Source: Siphonodentalium dalli (Eukaryota; Mollusca; Scaphopoda; Gadilida; Siphonodentaliidae). Taken from it: a stretch of DNA of 64,000 bases. The first letter of the stretch is position 1, and each line of letters opens with the position of its first letter. The notes under the pieces are model-generated. The model saw only the letters and a list, made by a program, of their open reading frames with translations. It made no database searches and was not told the DNA's origin. Where the stretch lies: assembly GCA_032622095.1 (NCBI GenBank), contig CP136069.1:42632194-42696193 (forward strand). Reading direction: 5' to 3'. Below are positions 55,400 through 64,000 of this stretch, one piece after another. The position numbers were made by a program, and so were the translations under genes.

Positions 55400-56880
55400 G
55401 GGGCAGAAAGGGGGGAGGGGCAGAACAAAATTTGTCGCCGATTGCCACCAAACTTATATATAATCATCCCCATAATATGAGGAATCTAATGGCGTGGTTT
55501 AAATATGGCAAAAGTCGCGCCGTTCGCGTCAGGGGTGCCCGGAATGGGGGGGGGGGCAGATTTGTTTTTCTGTCGCCGATTACACGAAACTTACATATAA
55601 TCAACCCCATGATATGAAGAATCCAACGGTGTGGTTTAAATACGTCAAAAGTGGCGTCGTTTGAGTCAGGGATGAACGGAAGGGGAGAGGGGCACCAAAA
55701 TTCATAAACCTAATTTTAGCGCCGATTTCCTCCAAATTGATATATATTCTTCTTCATGATACAAGGAATCTAATTGTGCGATTTAACAACGCCAAATTGT
55801 TGTTTTTGGATGAGATATTAGGAGGAGGTGGGCACTAAATTTGATAATAAGTCGCCGATTGCCACCACACTTATACAAAATCATCCCCATGGTATGAGGA
55901 GTCTAATGGTGTGGCTTTTATCTGTCAAATGTGGCCTAGTTCGAGTCAGGGTTGCATTGAAATGGACAGGGGCACCAAAATTGATGCACAATTTTTTTAA
56001 CGCCAATTTCCCCCAAATTGATACACGTTCTTATCCATGACACGAGGAATCTAATCGTGATTTAAAGACACCATAGTGGTGCTGTTTGGGTGAGAGATGG
56101 AGAGGGGAGGGATTGGCACCAAATTTGATAAAACAAATTGTTTAGTCGCCGATTATCACCAAACTTATAAACAATCATCTCCATGATATCAGGAGTGAAA
56201 TCGTGTGGTTTAAGGATGTCACAAGTGGTGCCATTCGAGTCAGTGGTGTATAGAGATGAGAGGGACACAAACAATTATATCTATATGTATAGTGCCGATT
56301 TCCACCAGATTGATACATATTCTTCTCCGGGATACGAGGAATCTTATCGTGTGGTTTAGATACACCAAATTGGTGCCATATGGGTGAGAGATATGGGGGA
56401 CCTTAAATTGATACGAATTTGTATACTCGCCAATTTTCACCAATTTCATATATATGCATCTCTAATCTCTAATGAGTCTTATTGGTGTGTGCAGCTTGAG
56501 TCCGAAATAGGGACGGGAGGGTCACCAAAACTGATACAAAATATTTTTAGTACCAATTACCATCAAATTCAGACATGTTCTTCTCAAATAATACAAGAAA
56601 TAAAATCGTGCTGTCTGTCTGTCTTTGTGTCTGTCTGTGTGCGTTCTATATATAACTTCACGCGGTACAATCGAGATGGCACCAAGGCGTTCTAAGAGGG
56701 GTAACTTTTTACAAGGAAGATAATGGTGCGGGTTAAAATTTTCTAAAAGGACGCTGTTGGTGCGAGTGGAAATTAAAAAAATATGGTGAAATAGTTTTGT
56801 CGCTGATTTCCACCAAACGAATACATAATCACCTTCGCAATATGGCGTTGTTCGAGTCAGCGTTGCATAAACAATTGATT
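55400..56880. repeat. Higher-order tandem repeat inside Helitron
   Basis: Monomers of about 140 bp of two alternating types: one with GTCGCCGATTGCCACCAAACTT and CATCCCCATGATATGAGGAA, the other with GCGCCGATTTCC(C/T)CCAAATTGATAC and TTCTTCTCCATGATACGAGG. Both contain TCGAGTCAGGG or GGGTGAGAGATGG and a G-rich linker. A longer period is also present: GTGTTCTATAGAAATTCAC...TAGCTTTTTACGAGAAAGAT near 55280-55370 recurs, diverged, near 56640-56730. Confidence 0.8.
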
Positions 56881-57319
56881 TAATAAACCAAATTCCACCA
56901 AATTCATACACGTTTTTCTCTAATGATATACCATGAATTAAATCACATTTGGTGTCGTTTGCGTCACGGATGGCGAGAGGATATGCACTATCATTGATAA
57001 TATTGCTATTCGCCGATATCCACATATAAGTTATATACAGTCACCAGGCCATCTCCATATCATTTTAAGTAGTTGGGCGTTCACATTTCACAATCCCGAC
57101 ATATGGTGACCCACATAAGTCACTTGAACAATTATATCTTCTTAAGTCATATTTATATGGGAATGGCAATCAAGGAATTCCCACAATGAGCTAGCAAAAA
57201 GAGATAACCAGAAGAAGCATTAAACGTATATTTATCATCCTATTGAAGAGATACATATATTCGTGCAAACTGAGAGACCTCGAACCGTCAGAGGATTGCA
57301 TATATATAATAACAAAATT

Positions 57320-57600
57320 TAGTCTGTTCCATTCAATACAGTTTCGACAAAAAGTTACAATTTGTCAAGAGATATGGAAGGCCTGTTCAAAAATAGTGAT
57401 CACAGTGTGCATTCAAATATAGTTTCTTCTGATATACAAGAAAATGCAGTTAGTAGCACAATATTTTTCAGGATCCTACCAATACTGACATCTGACAAGG
57501 GTTTTAGAACAGACTCATCGACTGACATAAACAACTCAAAATCTCGCTCTGTACCTGGCACATGTAGCTGATATATGTGCGCAGCAACATTTCGTTTAAA
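57320..57600 (+). other. Unassigned open frame inside Helitron
   Basis: A 69-codon frame (57362-57571) lies in the 3' non-repetitive part of the Helitron. It contains no domain I know. Helitrons often carry gene fragments, so it could be captured DNA, but the frame length is unremarkable. Confidence 0.2.
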
Positions 57601-58697
57601 CTAAGAATATTTAGCCAATATATAGCACCATGAACAGAGGAGCACCTGGAAATTTCTTTGAAACATATGTATCTCCATGGAGATATGATAGCCAGGTGTC
57701 CTCGAGATCTTAGTCCAACCCACTAGATTGATTGATACATCTCAATATGTAAAACCCAATTATCATCTTTTATCGAACTAATGTGTTTATGATGTATGTA
57801 TCATATTATAACGTCTAATGTATACGCAGTTGTAAATAAATAAATACTTCATTATTGGTGGAACGGATTAATCGCGATAAACAGAATGACAATTGACAAG
57901 GTGAGCCACTACTTATATTCCATGACTGTAATAATCATGTTTTGTGATGCTATTTGAATATACAATTTAATAAAAAAACGTATAACACTTTAGCAAGAGC
58001 ATTCTCTATTCCCAACAAATATCCACAGCATACATTAACCTGGGCAACGCCGGGTAACACTGCTAGTTATAAATAAAGATTGTAATATAAAATATCAGTG
58101 ACATCGACACATCTTCCATTTCCTCAAATAATGTTATCCCCACTGTGGGGGAACTACTCCTGGCGATGTGGTTCTCTACCGATTTGCGTGAGCATTTTTG
58201 ATCGACGATTCCGATTCTCTATCGAGCAATCGCGGCGTAAAACGTAAAAAAAACAACAACATTAGAACAGGTTTTCATGGGTTTCATAGCGCTATCGTGA
58301 AATTATAGTCACTGACCATCAGTTTGTGTAAAAAAAAGTTAAAAACTAATCCCGAAATGCACGGAAATTGAATTTCTATTTTCCGATTCCGACTCTCTCC
58401 AGAGGACTCCGATTCTCAACCGAGCGCTCGGTTCTCTGCGAATAGCTCGATGCTCTGCCTTTGATAAAGTAGTACATGCCGTCCGCTTGATTTCTACCAA
58501 TATGGCTACATAATTAGTCATAAATAAAACACATGATGAGCGGCGACCATATGCATTGACATGGGTATTCAGATAGATTGACACGGCCCATATAATGGTC
58601 CAAAGAACATTTAATTGCAATTACAAAATTTACACCAAGTGTCTCTCTCTCTCTGTATAGCGTCATGTGATGGTCCCTAATATTAATTACCACATTT

Positions 58698-59237
58698 TTA
58701 TGTCATCGCTAGATAGAACCGAATGTCCATACGGAAATCGATAAATAATTGAAAGGCAATATTATTTAAAGTAAAACGTCCGCTTTCTAACTCTCGCATG
58801 AAACATTGCCACTCCTCCAGTCGGTCATGCTCAGTGAGAAAATCTACTATATCTGGCAACAACTGTGACAATTCGTCTATACCACGAGTAGAGTCAGATT
58901 TTGTCATGTTAATGTACGATTCTTCTTGAAACAGCTCTTTGTGTGAACTCACATCTCGTGTCACTTTCTTCAGAGGTCTCTCGTGTATGTCGGTTTCGGT
59001 TTCATCCGGAAAAGTCAAAACGCAATCATCCTCGTTTAAGCGGATTGTTGCCAGATCACAGGGTAGTGTTTTTGGAATAATCCCGAAATGCTTCGTCATG
59101 TACTGTGTGTTGCGAATATCATCAACCGATACGCTGCATAGCAAGACGATCTCGAGGTCCTCATGTGCAATAAGTGTTTGCTGCAGCGTCTCGTTTCCAT
59201 GTCCAATCATTGCTTGACAATAATAGCATCGCCATTT
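58698..59237 (-). CDS. Exon-like hypothetical protein fragment in hAT-like element
   Basis: Minus-strand open frame of about 180 codons beginning after a splice-acceptor-like TATTCCTCAG (frame entered at KWRCYYCQAM). It continues HEDLEIVLLCSVSVDD, MTKHFGIIPKTLP, ETDIHERPLKKV, LLPDIVDFLTEHDRLEEW and FTLNNIAFQLFID. The composition is protein-like, without simple sequence. The frame runs to a stop at 58698, but a donor-like TCC|GTATGG just after LFIDF suggests the exon ends near 58733. The ending resembles the N-x-A-F-Q-L-F-x-D stretch of uncharacterised invertebrate proteins I have seen; this is an impression, not a search result. It is not a transposase I recognise, and is probably a captured host exon. 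Confidence 0.5.
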   Translation of the reverse strand, partial: KWRCYYCQAMIGHGNETLQQTLIAHEDLEIVLLCSVSVDDIRNTQYMTKHFGIIPKTLPCDLATIRLNEDDCVLTFPDETETDIHERPLKKVTRDVSSHKELFQEESYINMTKSDSTRGIDELSQLLPDIVDFLTEHDRLEEWQCFMRELESGRFTLNNIAFQLFIDFRMDIRFYLAMT

Positions 59238-59323
59238 CTGAGGAATAGATATTCAGCAATGTAAATTCAACAATCAAGACTGTGGCAAAACGCTTAAAGG
59301 TGCCTTGTCTCTTTGCAGAAATA

Positions 59324-59372
59324 CTTCCAACAACAACAACATCAACAACAACAACAAAAACAACAACAACAG
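59324..59372. repeat. CAA microsatellite
   Basis: (CAA)n with interruptions, inside the hAT-like element. Confidence 0.9.
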
Positions 59373-59574
59373 GTCAGCGAACACGTGTCCCCCGAAAGGT
59401 GGATTTTTAGTAACTTTTTTTAATTATGTCAAAATTCACAGTGACCAACTTCAAACTTGGAATTTGTCTTCTGAAATTTGAACTACGTACCACATACCAA
59501 GAGATTCAGTTGAATTTAAAAACAATCAGATACCTAAACGTAAAGTTATCACCCGGAAACCAAAATAATAGTCA

Positions 59575-59945
59575 AATTCTAAGCCGACAAGGACCATAAC
59601 TCCGGCAAAATGGTCGGACCGAACCCATATTCGCAATTTACCTGTATTTTGAGCTCATAAACTCACATATCAAATTTGGTTCAGATCCGATCATACAATC
59701 TTTAATTATCATCCGGAAACCTCAAAACGACAAAGTGCTAAATCGAAAAAGGGGCCATAACTCCGGACCTAACTTGACCTGTATTTCGAGCTCATACACT
59801 CACATGCCAAATCTGGTTTCGATCCGTTAGCCTAAAAATGAAGTTCTCATCCGGAATCTTTCCGCACAGACGGACGCACGGGCGTCCCAACGACTCGGTG
59901 GACGGACGGACGGACAAAAAGAATAGAGATTCGTTCGTAGACATA
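59575..59945. repeat. Dispersed repeat (CCATAACTCCGG / CGGACGGACGG)
   Basis: Two tandem segments with GGGGCCATAACTCCGG, GAGCTCATA(A/C)ACTCACAT, CAAAT(T/C)TGGTT(C/T)(A/C)GATCCG and TCATCCGGAA, ending in GACGGACGGACGGACAAAAA. It is nested within the hAT-like element and shares text with 52550 and 54640. Confidence 0.65.
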
Positions 59946-60954
59946 TTTCCTTCATTGCGCCTAAACATAAACAGGAGAAACGCACACTATTACATATAAT
60001 TCACTTAACAATTTCATAAAATAAAATTACTTTCAGAATTGTTATACAGTTCTAATAATAGTCACAATTCCTGTCCCAGTTTATACTAAAAATTAAAAAA
60101 AACAACCATTGCCCAGTGACATATGCTAAATTGATTATCCCTCTGGCTGAAACTTCTTTTGTTATACCTATCCAACAATACAGAAACTTTAGGAACTGGA
60201 TCTGTCAAATGTACGTGTACGCGAAGATACATACTGCCCTCAAGAAACAACAATATGATATGTGCTCAGTAATTGTTTGCATGTCGTAACTTTGTGAGAA
60301 AGAGATGTTATAATTTTGAGCAGATAACTGTAATAAGGTAATGTGAATCCAATACAATATCTTGTTTTAGCCCAATAATTGTTTCAACATGATTATGGCG
60401 TTAGATGTGGACATATAAAAACTACTCCGCACATCTGTAGAGAACCGGAGCCACCGCGAGTAAGTTGCAAAGAATCGGAGCCCTCAACAGAGAACCGGAA
60501 CCTTCACCATATTTTCATTATAGCTTCTTTTCTCAAAACAATAAATTCGAGTTATAGTTGATTTTATTAGCATCCCCAGTGTATGTCAGGGGCCTCATAT
60601 TTTAAAAGTTACGACGAATGTTTAGGAGAATTAGTTTGTAAAAATGTTATTGAAATGAAGAAGTTTTCTCACCAACTAACAAATACCGAGTAATTTCACA
60701 ATAACATTTGAAATTCTGACCATAAACTGACTCGACTTTGGGACATATATTACTAACCTTCAATTGTGCGTCCATTGCTCCTTCTGTTGTAATGATTCGA
60801 GGTAACATGTGGCAGAAAACTTGCTGTGAATATGACGATGTCACGAAAATGAGCAAAATTGCAAAGAATCGGAAACTTTGCTCGGTAGAGAATGTAAATA
60901 AAGCTCGGTAGAGAACCAAATCGCCAGGATTAGTTCCTCCACAGTGGTTATCCC

Positions 60955-63084
60955 ACTGGTACTGTATACACCCATCGGTAAACCCGTGAATCTTTTGATA
61001 AATCAAAACTTGGGACAGGACTTACCTTTGGGGACCCCCACATGCCGTTTCGTGTTTATTATGAATCATGGTGTATATTATTTAATTAATGAAAATAATT
61101 TGTTTTGTGTTTTATTATGTTTAAAGATATATATTACATTTTTTTGGGGGAGAACAAAAATAGACTGCATGGTCTTAATCTCAGGGATGGGATTACTGAC
61201 ATGTGTATACAGTGTAAGGGCAAAAGTAAGCATTTCTTGGAGGGGAGCACTTGCAATATGAATGTTCACTTCAGCCAGTACTTGTTACAGGTTTGGTGTA
61301 AATAGGGTAGTAAGTGAATAGAGATGGACTTTGACTGTCTGACCTGTTTATGTAAACAATAAATTATATTACTTCTACTGTTGAGTGGCCGACTTATTAC
61401 AGATGATTTAACAGATGCCATCGCATATTTACAGACAGTAGATGTAGGGCAATGATTCATATCACATTGATTTAATTAATGTACTAAGAAGATATAGAGT
61501 ATATGCTAGCATGAGTCAGGTGTGTGTGACTACCTATAATATATCAGCTAATGATACTAAGGCCGCAACAATCAAATAGCCTGGTTTACGAATATTTGGG
61601 TTGAAAAAAAGTAGATTCAGAACGGAATAAAAATAAAAATAAAATTATGCATCACCACCACAATTGAGAAATAGCAGAAATGTCGATGAATTTAACAAGA
61701 TTTTTTAATAAGATAAATTTACTCAAATTATAAAAATAAATTCAGAATTCTTCCCATAAAACTTTATAAATAATGGAAAAGAAGATAAAAGCAAAATAGA
61801 GTCTCTGCCATCAAATATTTTCTTCATAACTCTGACCACATGCTTCATCTTTTAATCAGTGTGAACATAACCAATCATATAAAACAATTACACTAGTAGG
61901 AGGCTTTCGTAAACCAGACTAATATGAATCGTACGTGACACGTAGTGGAGCAACCACACATGCTGTGCCTCAAATTTGCCTTTTATCGGCGACATAGCGC
62001 TAAGAATAATTTATGTATGTACCAGTGGTCAGGACGGAGATGACATGCCAACTTGACAAGACGTGTCGTGGATTGTACAATCTTGTCTGGATTCTGGCCC
62101 ACAAATCCAAAATGACATCAGAAACCGTGTCATGACGTCTTCATTTTTCGTTTTCATTAAGCTAACCAAAGAAATTGGACTAATTGAAATTAATATACCT
62201 AGTTAAAGCACGTGTGAATTCTTCGTGAGTTGTGAATTAGTTACTTTCATTTTCATCGCGATGCTTCATTCACAATTCCGCTTTTTTTTGCAATCTCCAC
62301 ACTGTTGCTAACCGGAAGTCACGTGATAATTTCTTCAAAATCCATACCCGCGATCTAAAAAATCACTGATGGATATAGAAAAAAATAGATCACGTCATGC
62401 ACATGCCTAATGTATAATCACCCTTGGTGGTTGCTATAAATTGCTGTTGCATATAATTAGCTAAACAAATAGAACAAACTACCCGATATAAATACTTACA
62501 CGACCATATCATTATGAATCATTTAGATACCTGAAATACAATCGTGTATTATTTTGTGAATTTATGATGGCTGCCTTGATCAAGTGGGCAACTCATGGTC
62601 ATATCTGTAATTTGCTTATAAATTGTACTGATACTTTTAACCCCATTGACTGCTATATGTGAATGCCAAGTACGGACCTAAATGTCATGCTGTGCAGTAT
62701 GGATCATCTTCAGCGCACTAGCAATAGGCCATTATTCATAATGGAAATTAATATATTAGTGCCTGGGAATCAATGTACCTTAATAGATGAAAATAGTGTA
62801 CGATGTTCCAATATTGTGTATGATAATAGACTTTGGATAGAGTCATATTTATGTTCTCGTGATATTCCTGTTATATTTTTTCACTGAAAAAAAGTCACAA
62901 TGTCAACGACCCCATCATGATATTATTAAACAGGTTAATCGATGTTAAAATGGGATCTAAGCATATGCCCATACACGCAAACAGACTATAATACACACTA
63001 TTTACATGCGTCTAATATTGCACGCGATTCATATACATGCATTTATGCAAGGATTTGTTTCACTGCGGGATCCGTATGTGTGTT
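60955..63084. other. No gene recognised
   Basis: Short frames (60944-61261, 61105-61305, 62663-62887) show no recognisable domain and no supported splice structure. I searched for acyltransferase-3 exons of the NRF-like gene here and saw none. Confidence 0.45.
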
Positions 63085-63309
63085 TTAACCCCTCCATGCT
63101 GGTGCAGCATTATATATCATGTGCCAGTGCATTCTCTTAAATATGCATATAAAGAATGCAGTGGCTCACAAGGCCAAGGTAAATATTGTTAGGCCAATGT
63201 ATTGTCGTATATATGTTAGGCTCCCTATAGGAGACAAGTTTATATAAGAGAATGCTTTGGTATTGGGTTTGCGCACCATTTCAGGAAGCTCCAGGCATGG
63301 ACTGGTTAA
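63085..63309. mobile_element. TTAA MITE
   Basis: TTAA at 63085-63088 and 63306-63309. Family words: CCTCCATGCTGGTGCAGCAT, GTGCCAGTGCATTCTCTTAA, TTAGGCCAATGTATTGTCGT, AGGAAGCTCCAGGCATGGAC. It is in the opposite orientation to 54917-55176. Confidence 0.78.
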
Positions 63310-64000
63310 GCAAAAGAATTAAAAGAAAATATTTACTTTGTTTTTGCTCATTTAAGTAACAACTAGAATTGTTAGGTTGTAAAACCTTTCTCTCATTTTT
63401 TCACAATTCATTTCTTGAACTTAAGCTTACTAGCCTCTGTCAAGTCAGCACAGTATAATATTTTTAGTTTTTCTTATAAAGTCTTTTTACTTACCGGTAT
63501 TTGTCCATGCTGATAGACAACTAAATGGATGTTGCCATTTTTGTTTTGGAAAGTCTACATGTACTTGTGTCTCTTATTGTGTTTACGAAGTGATGGTATT
63601 TTTTTCTGAATCCATATAATATATTTCACCCCTTACGTCGTTTACTTGGTTTAACTCCGTCATAATAACCCCCATTCAGTTATAAAAGCCTACAATCGGA
63701 ATGGTCTATTATTCATTTGGAGGGATGTTCAGATAATAAAAGCAGACAACAGACAGACGAAAAGATAATAGAAGTGTTGAAGGATACATAGTGATGGATG
63801 GAGGGAATTGTTCAGATAATAAGATCAACAAACAACCTATCTGAACATTTCCTAACTCATCAATGTGTATTTAGTATAGAAGAGTTAAAATGTAAATTCG
63901 ATTGCAAAAAAAGTCGTTTAACTTCAAACCATCTCACCCAGCACACCCCCATCCAATTCAGGAGAAAGAGAGTAGAAAGGCGCGATTAAAAATTATCCTG
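63310..64000. other. No gene recognised
   Basis: Contains two close copies of GGAGGGATGTTCAGATAATA / GGAGGGAATTGTTCAGATAA (about 63719 and 63800). The 63-codon frame at 63798-63989 has no motif. Confidence 0.45.

Larger units (their letters stand above)
55234..58066 (+). mobile_element. Non-autonomous Helitron
   Basis: Starts TCTATATTTGCGAATG after A (55233) and ends CTAG (58063-58066) before T, the A|TC...CTRR|T form of rolling-circle Helitrons. Seven bases before CTAG is a short hairpin (ACCTGG...CCGGGT, loop GCAACG). The 5' end leads into (GTCT)n, also common in these elements. No target duplication is expected or seen. No Rep/helicase frame lies inside, so it depends on another copy. The interior is mostly tandem repeats. 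Confidence 0.75.
58141..60946. mobile_element. hAT-like element, 8-bp duplication GTTATCCC
   Basis: GTTATCCC at 58133-58140 and 60947-60954. Ends CACTGTGGGGGAACTACTCC and the inverted ...TAGTTCCTCCACAGTG extend about 45 bp inward (CTGGCGATGTGGTTCTCTACC / GGTAGAGAACCAAATCGCCAG). Repeated subterminal words GATTCTCTA(T/C)CGAG and GAATCGGAG lie in both flanks (58185-58450, 60430-60920). CA-G ends and an 8-bp duplication fit hAT. There is no hAT transposase, but an exon-like coding stretch lies on the minus strand. Confidence 0.85.

Noticed and set aside
60647-61006. 119-codon minus-strand frame with a signal-peptide-like stretch (FAILLIFVTSSYS) and donor-like GTTAGT at 60757
   Set aside because: It runs through the inverted end and subterminal GAATCGG repeats of the hAT-like element and has no suitable upstream Met. 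It could be part of a captured gene, but the evidence is too weak.
61105-61305. Cys-containing frame (MCIQCKGKSKHFLEG) considered as an NRF-like or zinc-finger exon
   Set aside because: No acyltransferase-3 or known zinc-finger spacing and no fitting splice sites.

Overview
The window reads as repeat-dense nuclear DNA from an invertebrate animal. Evidence: a spliced gene with GT-AG introns and compatible codon phases, TA-rich intergenic DNA, and metazoan transposon classes (LINE, Ty3/gypsy LTR element, Helitron, TTAA-type MITEs, long-TIR DNA elements). The repeat style suggests a lophotrochozoan such as a mollusc, but nothing here fixes the phylum. I recognise no tRNA, rRNA, bacterial-type operon or CRISPR array.

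Layout. 1-4137: unannotated DNA, an inverted minisatellite (about 1590-3290) with a TTAA-flanked MITE inside, and old repeat fragments. 4171-11117: a tandem A-B-A-B-A array. A is a 425-bp block and B carries a LINE-type reverse transcriptase; the two full units are nearly identical and about 3.26 kb each. 11145-12200: degenerate tandem repeats. 12215-34850: a nest of mobile elements. An old LINE copy is split at one point by a complete-length but decayed Ty3/gypsy element on the minus strand (12822-33954; 5-bp target duplication CCATC, TG...CA LTR ends, PBS and PPT at the expected places). That element is in turn interrupted by three terminal-inverted-repeat elements, each with its own target duplication (15673-18919, 20166-24482, 25191-29235). 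The first holds a fourth (16013-18418). A TTAA MITE sits in the 5' LTR.

35 kb-64 kb: a large inverted-repeat block (35735-37998), then the one host gene I am confident of. It is a plus-strand NRF-6-like (nose resistant to fluoxetine) gene whose exons at 39614-40022, 44354-44550, 46624-46711 and 53322-53449 encode the signal peptide, the cysteine-rich NRF domain and the first membrane helix. The acyltransferase-3 part is not seen and should lie beyond the window, unless the gene is truncated. Its introns are full of hairpin elements: a family with a constant 93-bp hairpin, and TTAA MITEs with palindromic cores. Downstream lie a non-autonomous Helitron (55234-58066, A|TC...CTAG|T ends) and, 74 bp further, a hAT-like element (58141-60946, 8-bp duplication) that carries an exon-like protein-coding stretch on its minus strand.

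The strongest results are the datable nest of insertions, the LINE tandem array with LTR-like alternating blocks, and the hAT-like element with an apparent captured exon. Coordinates and similarities were read by eye; alignment lengths are approximate unless a boundary is defined by a target duplication or splice site.
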